From Roseobacter sp. GAI101 (GTDB lineage: Bacteria > Pseudomonadota > Alphaproteobacteria > Rhodobacterales > Rhodobacteraceae), in assembly GCF_000156335.1 (NCBI RefSeq), contig NZ_DS999213.1, forward strand, positions 2,452,747-2,516,746: 64,000 nt of DNA, in the 5' to 3' direction. Every line of letters starts with the position of its first letter. Position 1 is the stretch's first letter. The notes below the pieces were generated by a model. It ran no database searches and was not told the origin of the DNA. It saw nothing but the letters and a program-made list of their open reading frames with translations. A program made the translations under genes and the position numbers. Positions 1 through 8,651 of this stretch are shown here, piece by piece.

Positions 1-362
1 ATCTGCTCATTGGCCAGTGGCTCCAGACCATTTTCCCAAGCTGCGGTAAATACCGGCTCCATGATGAAATAGGTCAGGAAAAGGGCCAGACTGACAATCA
101 ACATATTGGGTGGTGACTGCTGAAGCCCGATCGCCTGCCTGAGAATTGACAGCACCGTAACCAAAAATGGGAAACACGTCACCATAACTGCAATTCCCGG
201 TGCCAAGCTGAGAACTGTAATTAGAACAAATAGTTGGATGGTGCGCGCAGACAGCGCCCCTTGATCCCCAAGATCGATTGAAACCTCTTGAGCAAGCGGA
301 AAGCCGGGTAAGAAAACCAGCAGCGCAGCAAGGGTGCTCAGGGCACGGAGGTTGCGGATCAT
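1..362 (-). CDS. fliP: Flagellar export apparatus protein FliP, N-terminal part (cut by window edge)
   Basis: FliP is a core membrane protein of the flagellar type III export gate, forming the FliPQR channel in the inner membrane. Read on the minus strand from the ATG at 360-362, the protein begins MIRNLRALSTLAALLVFLPG, a cleavable signal typical of FliP. It then shows the family signature: TIQLFVLITVLSLAPGI followed by FPFLVTVLSILRQAIGLQ and PPNMLIVSLALFLT. About 120 residues are visible of a usual ~245; the 3' end lies left of position 1. The ATG overlaps the fliN stop (ATGA), so the two are translationally coupled. Confidence 0.93.
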   Translation of the reverse strand, partial: MIRNLRALSTLAALLVFLPGFPLAQEVSIDLGDQGALSARTIQLFVLITVLSLAPGIAVMVTCFPFLVTVLSILRQAIGLQQSPPNMLIVSLALFLTYFIMEPVFTAAWENGLEPLANEQ

Positions 363-652
363 AGGACGGATTGCATATCGACAACTTCCGTCAATCTCAC
401 GACGAGCTGATCTGATCCTCCTTCTTCTTGCTCTTCGAGGACCCCGCGCGCGATCAGGCGATCTCCAACGTATAGTTCAACCGGGTCGTCAACGCGCCGG
501 TCAAGCGTCAGGACTGCGTTCTCTCCCAATGCGACCAGGTCCCTTATGAGAGGACGCGCTTTTCCGACGCAAACTGACACCTCAATTGGAACGGAGGTGA
601 AAGGGTTTGTCTTATCAGCTGCGGCGCGGCTTACAGAAACAGGATCATCCAT
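359..652 (-). CDS. fliN: Flagellar motor switch protein FliN
   Basis: This 97-residue protein matches the SpoA/C-ring domain of FliN, a component of the cytoplasmic C-ring that sets rotor switching and docks the export ATPase complex. The pattern VPIEVSVCVGKARPLIRDLV, then GENAVLTLDR, VDDPVELYVGDRLIARG and a final VVRLTEVVD is the FliN fold from start to end. The short N-terminus is usual for Rhodobacteraceae FliN. It overlaps the end of the fliH-like gene by 8 bp and the fliP start by 4 bp, so it sits inside one tightly packed operon. Confidence 0.92.
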   Translation of the reverse strand: MDDPVSVSRAAADKTNPFTSVPIEVSVCVGKARPLIRDLVALGENAVLTLDRRVDDPVELYVGDRLIARGVLEEQEEGGSDQLVVRLTEVVDMQSVL

Positions 653-1244
653 TGTTTGGAACCTCTACAGATTGCTGAAAAAACGAGTCGAGTAAATTGA
701 GGATATTTTTTCCAAGCTCATCCATGTCGATATACCGTTCCGCTTGATCAACTTTGAGAAAGATCTGCCCCTCACTTAGGGTCTCTTCCGCCTTCAGAAG
801 GAAAGGGACGGCCGGTTGTTGCTTCAACAAGGTCTCCAAGAACGCTACATTTTTGGGTGACACAATGAATTCGATCGCATTTTCAGTGGATTCAGCCAAT
901 AAGTCGTGAATTTGTTCAATCAAATGAGCCCTTAGTGATGCGCTCAGAGTCCCGGGCAGCAATTTCAACATTATGGCCTCAAGAACTGGCTTGAGGGATG
1001 TCAAAAGCTTTCCGCGCGCTTCTTGATAGGTGAACGTCATATCTTGAAGATTTTGTGCGAAATCAGCAGAAATTTTTCTTTGCTCAGCTTCAAGCGCTTC
1101 CACTGCGTCTTGCCAGCCGGCCTGGTAACCGTTTTCGAAGGATTCAAGCTTCTCATCAGCATTTGCATCAGTTGATTTCGCGTCTGGCTCGAATACATCT
1201 GATCCCGCTGAACTGAATTCACTGTATCTATGTGCAAGTGACAT
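645..1244 (-). CDS. fliH: FliH-like flagellar assembly protein
   Basis: A 199-residue, mostly helical acidic protein. The N-terminal region has the FliH-like GYQAGWQDAVEALEAEQ segment, rich in small residues at helix-packing spacing, followed by a coiled coil (about residues 45-85). The C-terminal half has the FliH/V-ATPase stalk pattern, with LKPVLEAIMLKLLPGTL and IEFIVSPKNVAFLETLL. FliH normally holds the FliI ATPase at the export gate. The position between fliF and fliN agrees. I chose the ATG at 1242-1244, which overlaps the preceding stop as TGATG; a GTG one codon upstream is possible. Sequence divergence makes the exact symbol less certain than the role. Confidence 0.75.
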   Translation of the reverse strand: MSLAHRYSEFSSAGSDVFEPDAKSTDANADEKLESFENGYQAGWQDAVEALEAEQRKISADFAQNLQDMTFTYQEARGKLLTSLKPVLEAIMLKLLPGTLSASLRAHLIEQIHDLLAESTENAIEFIVSPKNVAFLETLLKQQPAVPFLLKAEETLSEGQIFLKVDQAERYIDMDELGKNILNLLDSFFQQSVEVPNNG

Positions 1245-1630
1245 CACGCATTTTCCTCTTTCTCCTCAAGCCAACTACGCAAAATTTCAATTGTTTCTTC
1301 CTGTTTGTCCCCGATCATGCCGCGCAAGCGGTCGACTTGAGTATCCTGCCCGCCTCCCATCATGGGAAGAAATGAACCAGGCTCCATTCCCCCCTGAAAC
1401 CCTTCATCTGAGTCCAGAATTTCTGATTGCCCCAAGCTTTGCGTGCCAAAACCTGAATTCATATCACGGACCTGCTGGTCGGTTTGCTCGCTGTTCGGAT
1501 CAGATGTCAGCGCAGGAAATCCGCCACTGGCATTAGGGAGTGCCTGTCGCGATAGAAGGGGCCTCACAACAAAAAGACCCAGTATGATTGTCACCAGACC
1601 CAGCACTGCCATCTGAATTGCGGACATCAA
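1244..1630 (-). CDS. fliF: FliF C-terminal fragment, separated by a frameshift
   Basis: This 127-residue reading frame is the C-terminal part of the MS-ring protein FliF. It starts with the second transmembrane helix (MAVLGLVTIILGLFVVRPLL) and ends with the FliG-binding tail (IGDKQEETIEILRSWLEEKE). It is not a stand-alone family. In the same frame just upstream are the residues FNLDL that would join it to the preceding fragment, but a stop at about 1647 and the changed frame separate them. Initiation from ATG 1627 (or TTG 1630) overlapping the upstream stop could still make it as a separate polypeptide. Confidence 0.85.
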   Translation of the reverse strand: MMSAIQMAVLGLVTIILGLFVVRPLLSRQALPNASGGFPALTSDPNSEQTDQQVRDMNSGFGTQSLGQSEILDSDEGFQGGMEPGSFLPMMGGGQDTQVDRLRGMIGDKQEETIEILRSWLEEKEENA

Positions 1631-2895
1631 ATCCAGGTTGAACGATCAACGATTGACGTACTCGCCTGCGTACCCATGGGCGGGATCGACTGAAGCGCCA
1701 TTGATTTGATCGTGATGATATCCCCTCGCTCAGCATCAAAGCCAACAGCAGAAGACACCAATTCACGCAAAGCCTCCAACTCGGTGTCGTCTCTTGGTTG
1801 AGAGGTCTCAACACCACTTTCGTCAGTGGCGATTGCGTCATTGATCAAAACAGCAACAGTGATCCTCTTCACAGCTCCCGGCGCGCGCACGATTTCCCGC
1901 TCGGTTTCAGACACCTCATAATTAACACGCTCCCTCGTCTCGCTATTGGACGAGGACGAGCTGTCGCCCCCCGGCTGACCATTATTGCTTGGTAGGTTGC
2001 TTGCGACTGTCACGTCGCCGCTCCCCGCATCAGAAGACGAATTGCTGCGCTCTTCGGTATCGGTGCTGATGGCAACACGGCCTTCGGGGTCAAACCGCCG
2101 CTCCCGGACCGATTCACTTTCGGTTTCGGTGTCTACGCTAACTTCGACAATGGCATTTCCAAGCCCGACACGTGCCTCGAGAATCCGCTGGACCTTCTCC
2201 TTGAACATTTCCGCTTTATCATCCCCTTGCGATGTGGGCATGGCGTCGTCGCTCGACCCGATAAGGCTCCCATTTGCGTCGATCACGGCGACATCATCAG
2301 GGGAAAGCCCGGCAACAGCCGACGCCACAAGAAACCGGACCGCCTTTGCTTCTGCAGCGGAAATCTCGCCACCATTCGGCGTAAGTGAGACCGAAGCCTT
2401 TGGAACGACGCCCCTCTGAAAGGGATTCGATCCCGTACCGGCGATGTGAACCCGAGCCATCGAAATCTGGGGGTTTGCGACGATTGTTCTTGCCAACTCG
2501 CCCTCTTTCGCGCGCCAATATGCAGCATCGAACATCTGGGACGTCGTGCCAAACCCTGTAAGGTTGTCTAAAAGTTCATAGCCACGGTTCCCGTTTGCCG
2601 GGAGCCCCTCGCTCGCCAATGTCAGCCGAAGTTCATCACGTGCTTTCGCATCGACAAAAATCGACCCGCCGCGCACCTCATAGACAACACCCCTTTGTTC
2701 AAGCGCCCTGACGACATCACCTGCCGCGCCACTTTCCAACCCGGCGTAGAGAAGCGTCAGCGTAGGTGAAGCGACCATTTTGGACATCGCAAGCACGCCA
2801 AAAAACATCGCCAAGGTCGCAGCAACAATCGTCAATTGTCTGCGAAAGGTTAGTCCTGCCCAAATGTTCAGAAATTGCTGCACAATTGCCTCCAT
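1627..2895 (-). CDS. fliF: Flagellar MS-ring protein FliF, N-terminal part with 3' frameshift
   Basis: FliF forms the inner-membrane MS ring, the base of the flagellum. The frame encodes 422 residues: first transmembrane helix (LTIVAATLAMFFGVLAMSKM), ring-building motif 1 (SPTLTLLYAGLESGAAGDVV), GNRGYELLDNLTGFGTTSQ and ARVHIAG, and the second periplasmic half ending ELVSSAVGFDAERGDIITI. It then runs into DRSTWI and stops before the second transmembrane helix. Adding one T at 1641-1642 would change this to DRFNLDLMSAIQ and join the downstream frame, giving about 550 residues, the normal FliF length. It is the first gene of the minus-strand operon. Confidence 0.9.
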   Translation of the reverse strand: MEAIVQQFLNIWAGLTFRRQLTIVAATLAMFFGVLAMSKMVASPTLTLLYAGLESGAAGDVVRALEQRGVVYEVRGGSIFVDAKARDELRLTLASEGLPANGNRGYELLDNLTGFGTTSQMFDAAYWRAKEGELARTIVANPQISMARVHIAGTGSNPFQRGVVPKASVSLTPNGGEISAAEAKAVRFLVASAVAGLSPDDVAVIDANGSLIGSSDDAMPTSQGDDKAEMFKEKVQRILEARVGLGNAIVEVSVDTETESESVRERRFDPEGRVAISTDTEERSNSSSDAGSGDVTVASNLPSNNGQPGGDSSSSSNSETRERVNYEVSETEREIVRAPGAVKRITVAVLINDAIATDESGVETSQPRDDTELEALRELVSSAVGFDAERGDIITIKSMALQSIPPMGTQASTSIVDRSTWI

Positions 2896-2944
2896 TCAGC
2901 CGGGCATTCTGCCCAGCTCATGTAGAACAAATGACCTATCAGAC

Positions 2945-2959
2945 TTAATAATCGGTTAG
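2945..2959. promoter_or_regulatory. Possible CtrA-type box between divergent flagellar operons
   Basis: The 108-bp divergent region between fliF and fliL holds TTAA, seven bases, then TTAG (2945-2948 and 2956-2959). This is one mismatch from the alphaproteobacterial CtrA consensus TTAA-N7-TTAA. CtrA controls flagellar genes in many Rhodobacterales, so placement supports the call. A single short degenerate match can arise by chance. Confidence 0.35.
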
Positions 2960-3003
2960 TGCAATCATGGTTATACCGTTTCCATCAGCACGGATGGAGA
3001 ACC

Positions 3004-3489
3004 ATGACAGACACACCAGAAGATACCGCAGAGGCTTCCCCGAAGAAATCGAAGATGCCATTGATCCTGAGCCTCGTTTTGGCACTCGTGGGCGGTGGCG
3101 GTGGTTTCTATCTAAGTTGGAGCGGCCTGATCATGGGAGATAAGCCCGAAACCGACGTTGCCGAAACAGACGGCCCCGCGCCGATTGGTGACTTCGTTTA
3201 TGTCCCGATCGACCCACTTGTCATTTCGCTCCGACAACCGGCCCAATCAAAACATCTCCGCTTTCGCGCACAAATGGAAGTACCTTCAAGATATGTCGCG
3301 GACGTCGAAAAACTGCTGCCTAGGGTGACAGACGTCCTGAACGGGTATCTCAGGGCGGTGAAAGTCGAGGATCTGGAGAGCCCGGCTATTCTCGTTCGGC
3401 TGCGCTCTCAGATGCTCCACCGTATCGAAGTTGTCGTTGGCCCCGATCGGGTCAAAGACTTGCTTATCATGGAATTTGTTTTCACCTGA
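3004..3489 (+). CDS. fliL: Flagellar basal body-associated protein FliL
   Basis: FliL is a single-span membrane protein that sits around the stator next to the MS ring and stabilises torque generation. The 161 residues show a short charged cytoplasmic N-terminus, one transmembrane helix (MPLILSLVLALVGGGGGFYL), an acidic linker and the periplasmic domain starting FVYVPIDPLVISL, with the typical ending DRVKDLLIMEFVFT. I chose the ATG at 3004 because a GGAG-type ribosome site (about 2995-2999) precedes it; an upstream in-frame ATG at 2959 has no such site. It is the first gene of the plus-strand flagellar operon. Confidence 0.92.
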   Translation: MTDTPEDTAEASPKKSKMPLILSLVLALVGGGGGFYLSWSGLIMGDKPETDVAETDGPAPIGDFVYVPIDPLVISLRQPAQSKHLRFRAQMEVPSRYVADVEKLLPRVTDVLNGYLRAVKVEDLESPAILVRLRSQMLHRIEVVVGPDRVKDLLIMEFVFT

Positions 3490-3499
3490 GGGAGTCGAA

Positions 3500-3913
3500 A
3501 TGGGACTTATATCAGATATTTTACTTGCCGCTGGCGCATTTGGCGCAGCAATTTACTGCTTTGTCTTGTCACGGCGGCTAAAACGCTTCAGCGACCTGGA
3601 AAAAGGGGTTGGTGGTGCAGTCGCTGTGTTATCGTCCCGCGTCGATGACCTTACCAAGACACTCTCAGCCGCTCAAAAAACGGCTGCACAATCTGCGGAA
3701 AGCTTGATGGATCTCACGGTTAAGGCCGAAGAAAGCTCTCGCCGGATCGAACTTCAGATCGCGTCGCTTCATGATTTGCCTACACCGCCTGATCCAGCTG
3801 CAAAAACAGAACCCAATGCCAGTCCGGAGCCCACACAACAGCCACTCCCTCACAAAACCAACACTGTGGAACCGATGTTCGTGCGTCATCAAAAAGAAAG
3901 GAAGGCGGGATGA
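3500..3913 (+). CDS. Small bitopic membrane protein of the flagellar operon (unknown function)
   Basis: A 137-residue protein with one N-terminal membrane helix (LLAAGAFGAAIYCFVLS), a short basic stretch (RRLKR), a helical region likely to be coiled coil (about residues 35-85) and a Pro-rich tail. Genes like this sit between fliL and motE in alphaproteobacterial flagellar operons. It resembles the DUF6468/PflI type, named from memory and not checked. The ATG at 3500 follows GGAG at 3491-3494 and lies 10 bp after the fliL stop. Its end overlaps the next gene by 4 bp. A role in flagellar placement or motor assembly is inference from context. Confidence 0.7.
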   Translation: MGLISDILLAAGAFGAAIYCFVLSRRLKRFSDLEKGVGGAVAVLSSRVDDLTKTLSAAQKTAAQSAESLMDLTVKAEESSRRIELQIASLHDLPTPPDPAAKTEPNASPEPTQQPLPHKTNTVEPMFVRHQKERKAG

Positions 3914-4524
3914 ACGTCACCAAAATGAAACCGAAGAGCCATGGTGTAAGTACCTTATCCTTGATCACCCTCCTGTTTTTAGGATCCGCCGCCTTAAGAG
4001 TTTTCATCGGTGCGGACAGTGCAATCGCGCAAGCAACCTTGGCAACAGAGACTGATAAGGACGAAGAATATGACAGGTATTCTGACGTTGACACCTTCAG
4101 CACGCCAGCGGAACGAGAGCGTCTCGCAAAGATGCTGGACACCCTTCAGACTAAAGAGGCTCAACTAAACGCCAGGGAAGCTGAACAAAACAAACGTGAA
4201 GCCAACCTAGAAGCTGCGACCGCTGAGGTAAGCATCAAACTGGCTGAACTTAAAAAAGCTGAAGAAAACCTGCGCAAAACGATTTCAATAACTGATGGCG
4301 CTGCTGAAGGTGATTTATCAAAGTTGACCGCTGTTTATGAAAACATGAAACCGAAAGATGCTGCTGCGCTTTTTGAAGCGATGGAACCGGACTTCGCAGC
4401 GGGTTTTCTAAGTCGAATGAGACCTGATGCTGCTGCGAATGTGATGGCAGGTCTACCTCCTGAATTTGCCTATTCAATCAGTGTCCTTCTCGCAGGCAGA
4501 AATGCAAACGCTCCAAAGAGTTGA
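3910..4524 (+). CDS. motE: MotE-like flagellar motor chaperone (MgtE N-domain-like)
   Basis: A 204-residue protein with an N-terminal membrane or signal segment (LSLITLLFLGSAALRVFIG), a long coiled coil (about residues 65-125, with the heptad-like run QLNAREAEQNKREANLEAA), and a C-terminal MgtE-N-like domain. That domain carries the repeats MKPKDAAALFEAMEPDFAAG and MRPDAAANVMAGLPPE. This architecture is that of MotE, a periplasmic chaperone for the motor protein MotC in rhizobia. It overlaps the preceding gene as ATGA and lies just upstream of motA, which fits a motor-assembly role. Confidence 0.8.
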   Translation: MNVTKMKPKSHGVSTLSLITLLFLGSAALRVFIGADSAIAQATLATETDKDEEYDRYSDVDTFSTPAERERLAKMLDTLQTKEAQLNAREAEQNKREANLEAATAEVSIKLAELKKAEENLRKTISITDGAAEGDLSKLTAVYENMKPKDAAALFEAMEPDFAAGFLSRMRPDAAANVMAGLPPEFAYSISVLLAGRNANAPKS

Positions 4525-4532
4525 TATCTGAC

Positions 4533-4558
4533 ATCGCATATTAATGATCTAATGCGAT
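4533..4558. promoter_or_regulatory. Inverted repeat upstream of motA
   Basis: A 7-bp inverted repeat, ATCGCAT (4533-4539) and ATGCGAT (4552-4558), separated by 12 AT-rich bases, lies in the 68-bp gap between motE and motA. It could be an operator or a weak hairpin. No T-run follows, so it is not a convincing terminator. Confidence 0.3.
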
Positions 4559-4592
4559 CATCCTTTAAAGTTCATAGACATTCGAGGCCCTA

Positions 4593-5462
4593 ATGATTGG
4601 TATCGTCGGCATTATTACTATCTTCGTCATGGTCTTTGGTGGTTACCTTGCAGCTGGTGGAAAGATGGGGATCATTCTAAAGTCCCTCCCGTTTGAATTT
4701 ACTATGATTGGAGGTGCTGCTGCCGGGGCGTTTCTGATAAGCAATGATCTTCCGGCTGTTAAGCACACATTAAAAGATGTCGGAAAAGTCTTTAAGGGTC
4801 CGAAATGGAAACACGAAGATTATCGTGACCTATTGTGTCTGCTTTTTGAACTGGTCCGGCTAGCAAGGCAAAATCCTATTGAAATTGAGCCTCATATTGA
4901 AAACCCCATGGAATCAACAATATTTTCGAAATACCCGAAGATTTTGACCGATGCGGAGGCAATTGCAATGATATGTGATACCATGCGCTCTGCATCAATG
5001 AACTATGATGACCCCCATCAGGTTGAAGAGGTACTAGAAAAGCGTATGGAGGCAAATCTTGAGCATTCTTTGCACTCCAGCCATGCCCTCCAAACAATTG
5101 CCGATGGACTACCAGCATTGGGAATCGTAGCTGCGGTTTTGGGAGTAATTAAGACTATGGCTTCAATTGATCAGCCCCCCGAGATTTTGGGGAAGCTTAT
5201 TGGCGGTGCCCTAGTCGGAACCTTTTTAGGAGTGTTCCTAGCTTATGGTCTGGTGGGTCCCTTTGCCGCAAAGGTTGCAGATGTTACCAAAGAAGATGGG
5301 CACTTCTACAACCTGATAAGAGAAGTTCTTGTCGCCAATCTACATAATCATGCCACAAATATTTGCATCGAAGTTGGGCGTCAGAATACCCCTTCACACT
5401 GCAGGCCGACGTTCTCCGAACTTGAAGAAGCAATCAAGGCATTAAAGCAGGGGGCCGGGTGA
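4593..5462 (+). CDS. motA: Flagellar motor stator protein MotA
   Basis: MotA forms the proton-channel stator ring with MotB. The 289 residues contain four membrane helices: the N-terminal pair (IVGIITIFVMVFGGYLAAGG and FEFTMIGGAAAGAFLIS) and the C-terminal pair around GLPALGIVAAVLGVIKTM and LVGTFLGVFLAYGLVGPFAA. The cytoplasmic loop has the FELVRLARQNP segment that contacts FliG. Prolines in the last two helices, needed for torque, are present. No motB lies in the window; the next gene begins at once in a TGATG overlap. Base composition is more AT-rich than in the metabolic genes to the right. Confidence 0.93.
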   Translation: MIGIVGIITIFVMVFGGYLAAGGKMGIILKSLPFEFTMIGGAAAGAFLISNDLPAVKHTLKDVGKVFKGPKWKHEDYRDLLCLLFELVRLARQNPIEIEPHIENPMESTIFSKYPKILTDAEAIAMICDTMRSASMNYDDPHQVEEVLEKRMEANLEHSLHSSHALQTIADGLPALGIVAAVLGVIKTMASIDQPPEILGKLIGGALVGTFLGVFLAYGLVGPFAAKVADVTKEDGHFYNLIREVLVANLHNHATNICIEVGRQNTPSHCRPTFSELEEAIKALKQGAG

Positions 5463-7371
5463 TGCGCTTTTGCCTTGGCCTCGCGATGATTATTATAACA
5501 ATGTCCTCAATGTATGCGGCGTCAGCCCCCTTCCCTGTTCAACCGGGGACCACGAGTCATTCACGCGACTCGTAATTTTGGCTGAAGATGGGGTAAGCTG
5601 GACGGCGAGGAGGGAGGCCACCAGAATAGTCGTTAGCGTAGAAAACAATGGAGATGGCTTCGAAACCAGGTCAGCATTTGATCGGATTGGAAAAAATCGG
5701 ATAAACATAATAGAAAATGAAAAAGACACTCTTGAAATTGGCATTGCCTGCGAATGTCAGATATCAACGTTTCTAGACTCCGGCCGAAATATCGTTATAG
5801 ACATTTCTGAATTTGGATCCGAAATAGACGGTCAAATCTTAGAGATTTCGCCGCTCGCCCCCCCTAGCAAGCCGCTTGAAGTGACCAAAACGAGCAGTGA
5901 AAATGCATCGAATAATGAAAACATTTTTAAAATCTATTCAAAGTTGAACCTAACAGATTTTCAAGACCGCTTAACTAAAAACCTGGGTCACCTCGGCACC
6001 ACAAAAATATTAAACTCAGAGATCACAATGAATCTAGTAAATTCAAACGTCGAGCCAATAAATAAATCATATGAGATTCTGCCTCGAAATCTTGGCGTTG
6101 AAAATAATAACATACTTCTACCTAACTTCACTGAGGCACTCTTGGAATTGGGGAAGCCTGATGTAGAAACTATGGAGTGCCACGACGCTAGGCACCTCTC
6201 CTTTAAGATGAACACTAAGACCGGTGCAGCGATTCGTCCATTCGAAGGGGTTGCCGACCTTACAAACGACGCGGGCGATATCGATATTGACAGGGCGATC
6301 CATCACGCTAGAGAGCTAATCTCTCTGGGAATGGGTGCCGAAGCAAACCAAATTCTGAGCTTAATAAAAAGAGAATCTATAGAAATTAAAATACTTTCTG
6401 CGATCTCAGATATTCTGGAATATGGCACATCTAATGAGTTTAGTGTAATCGAGGAGAGCTCTGAATGCGTTCCTGATCTGGTATTTTGGAGCATTCTTGG
6501 AAGTACCGGAGCCGTTGAAGTTTCGAGAGCAAAATTGAAACAATCCCTTCTATATTTTAATGAACTTCCTCCAAGCTTGAGAAAACTTACTTATAGGCGG
6601 CTTTTAGAAAACTTAAGACACTCAGATAATCCAAGCGCAGTTCCAGCTATACTCGAAAATGTGGATAGATTAAATTTGGGTGAAAACCTCGGCCTGAAGA
6701 TAGAAAAGATCTCTAACAAAATATATCTAGATGAAACTGACGATGTGAACACCCTTCTAAAAGAGGTGAAAAATGGTCAGGCTATATTAGAAAGCGGCGA
6801 CTTCATAAAAGTCATTGACGCTAAATTGCGCCTAGAAGAGGAAGTATCTGAGTTTGATATGGCCACATTGGACTCTCTGATATTTCAAGAAACCGACACC
6901 TCGCTACTCGGCATGCTGTATAATAAAAAGTTCTTTGCCTTGCTCGGAGGTAATATGTTTCTTGATGCACTAAATCTTGTCGAAGAGGTTGATAGCTTAA
7001 AAAAACCAGAGCATTACGAGTCCCTTCTTCATGATGCTACCCTGAAAGGAAATGATAGAACATTTCTTGAGATTTGGTCATCGGTGCCAGAACAACTATT
7101 TTACGACCTTCGCCCTGAAACTCAAAGATTACTAAAAGATCGTCTCCTAGAGCTTGGACTTTCAAGCCCATCCCAGGCCAGTGGACTAGACACAAGCCAA
7201 ACTCCCATAGAGGAAACGGATTTCCCAGTCAAAAACACCAATCAACCGACCATTTACGAAAGATTTGAGTCCAACGAAAACCAAGAGGTAGGTATGAGTA
7301 TAGGATATGCTAAGGAAATCCTAGCAGAGAGCCGCTTAAGGAGGCTCGAACTAGAAAATTTGCTACAGTAA
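5462..7371 (+). CDS. Large secreted protein of the flagellar locus, frameshifted near its start
   Basis: The long frame (633 codons from a poor TTG at 5470) lacks a sensible N-terminus. A second frame starts at ATG 5462, overlapping the motA stop, and gives a clear signal peptide (MRFCLGLAMIIITMSSMYAA) but stops after 37 residues. Adding one G to the GGGG run at 5545-5548 joins them as QPGDHESFTRLV. GEH-x-x-FTRLV-like N-termini are, from memory, usual for this Roseobacter flagellar-locus protein. The rest is rich in helices and looks like a repeat scaffold (residues ~280-560). A MotC-like or stator-associated periplasmic role is inference. Codon use is strongly AT-rich. Confidence 0.7.
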
Positions 7372-7523
7372 GTGGCGCGAACCAAATTCATTTTGAGGCT
7401 AGGATAGATACTTAGGTCCATCGTTGTCTTATGCCCAGCGCAATGAATGGAATGGTCTTCTGCCTCACCGATGGTTATCGAATGTTCTGTGGCCAGCCAT
7501 TCACTCAATACCGCGTGGTCCTG
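7372..7523. other. Short gap before the IS, with a possible gene remnant on the minus strand
   Basis: No complete gene is visible. On the minus strand an open frame from the IS edge reads SEWLATEHSITIGEAEDH and further protein-like residues, then runs on into the antisense of the preceding gene. It could be the tail of a gene truncated at 7524, but I do not recognise it. Confidence 0.25.
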
Positions 7524-7563
7524 CGGTAATCCCCCCATTTTTAATGGGGCCCAGCCGTAGAAT

Positions 7564-8397
7564 TCAGGCGGCTGTTTTCAGTTTCATGGCGGGTGTCATG
7601 CCGCCGATACCCATATTGGGTCGCTCATTGTTGTAAGTCCAGAGCCATTCAGTCGCCTGGTCTTGTGCCTCCTCAATCGTTTCAAAGATATATTGCCCAA
7701 GCCACTCGCCGCGAACGGTGCGATTGTAGCGTTCAATATACGCGTTTTGCTGGGGCTTGCCCGGCTGGATGTATTCAAGCCGGATGTTGCGTTTCTCAGC
7801 CCATTCCATGAGCTTGCCACTGACATATTCCGGGCCGTTGTCGACACGAATTGTCTGCGGCTGACCTCGCCATTCAATGATCTGGTTCAGGCTGCGCACA
7901 ACGCGCTCCGCTGGCAGCGAAAAGTCTACCTCGATGCACAGGCCCTCGCGGTTGAAGTCATCCAGGACGTTCAGTGTTCGGATTGATCGACCATCCGCGA
8001 GCTGATCTGCCATGAAGTCCATCGACCACGTCTCATTTGGCCTGTCAGGCACGGCCAGTGGTTCGGGTTTGTCCCGCTTCAAGCGTTTCTTGGGCTTAAT
8101 CCGTAGGTTCAGCTCCAACTCGCAGTAGATCCGGTAGACGCGTTTGTGGTTCCAGCCGTAACCCTGCACGTTGCGCAGGTATAAGAAGCATAGGCCAAAG
8201 CCCCAACTACGCTTGTTGGCTGTCAGGCGTTCCAACCAGTCAGCGAGCTCTTCATTCTCATCGCTCAGAACAGGGCTATATCGAAAGCACGTCTCGCTGA
8301 TCTGAAACGCGCGGCAAGCCAATGCGATACTGACCCCATGTTGTGCGACTGCGTTCATGGCCATCTCTCTTCGCTGAGACGGCCTCAGCGCTTTTTT
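7564..8397 (-). CDS. IS3-family transposase OrfB (DDE integrase domain)
   Basis: OrfB supplies the catalytic rve domain. Visible motifs are the HTH_21 region ([20 protein letters not shown]), the first Asp in [10 protein letters not shown], the second in [11 protein letters not shown] and the Glu in [14 protein letters not shown], with the usual ending [17 protein letters not shown]. It has no start codon of its own near the junction; expression is expected as an OrfAB fusion by -1 slippage at the A6-G run on the minus strand (8391-8397). The reading frame is intact, so the element could be active. Confidence 0.93.
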   Translation of the reverse strand, partial: KKALRPSQRREMAMNAVAQHGVSIALACRAFQISETCFRYSPVLSDENEELADWLERLTANKRSWGFGLCFLYLRNVQGYGWNHKRVYRIYCELELNLRIKPKKRLKRDKPEPLAVPDRPNETWSMDFMADQLADGRSIRTLNVLDDFNREGLCIEVDFSLPAERVVRSLNQIIEWRGQPQTIRVDNGPEYVSGKLMEWAEKRNIRLEYIQPGKPQQNAYIERYNRTVRGEWLGQYIFETIEEAQDQATEWLWTYNNERPNMGIGGMTPAMKLKTAA

Positions 8398-8651
8398 CCA
8401 AGAGCTTCCTTCAGCAGATCGTTCTGCATGCTCATCTCGGCATACATGCGCTTCAGGCGACGGTTCTCGTCGGCCATGTCCTTCATCTCTGACATCAATG
8501 ACGCGTCCATCCCGCCAAACTTGGCCCGCCATTTGTAGAAGCTGGCGCTGCTCATGCCATGCTCACGGCACAGCTCAGAAACTGGCACGCCGCCCTCCGC
8601 CTGCTTCAGGATCGCCATGATCTGCGCGTCGCTATATCGTCCATTCTTCAT
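8385..8651 (-). CDS. IS3-family transposase OrfA (helix-turn-helix)
   Basis: An 88-residue DNA-binding protein with the HTH_Tnp_1 pattern: [20 protein letters not shown], then [20 protein letters not shown], and a C-terminal leucine-zipper-like helix ([19 protein letters not shown]). It ends ALGKKR just past the slippery A-run where ribosomes shift into orfB. OrfA alone binds the IS ends and regulates transposition. Confidence 0.93.
   Translation of the reverse strand: MKNGRYSDAQIMAILKQAEGGVPVSELCREHGMSSASFYKWRAKFGGMDASLMSEMKDMADENRRLKRMYAEMSMQNDLLKEALGKKR

Noticed and set aside
7254-7538. 94-codon minus-strand frame spanning the IS left border
   Set aside because: It crosses the IS edge and runs into the antisense of the preceding gene; at most a short remnant, noted under the gap entry.
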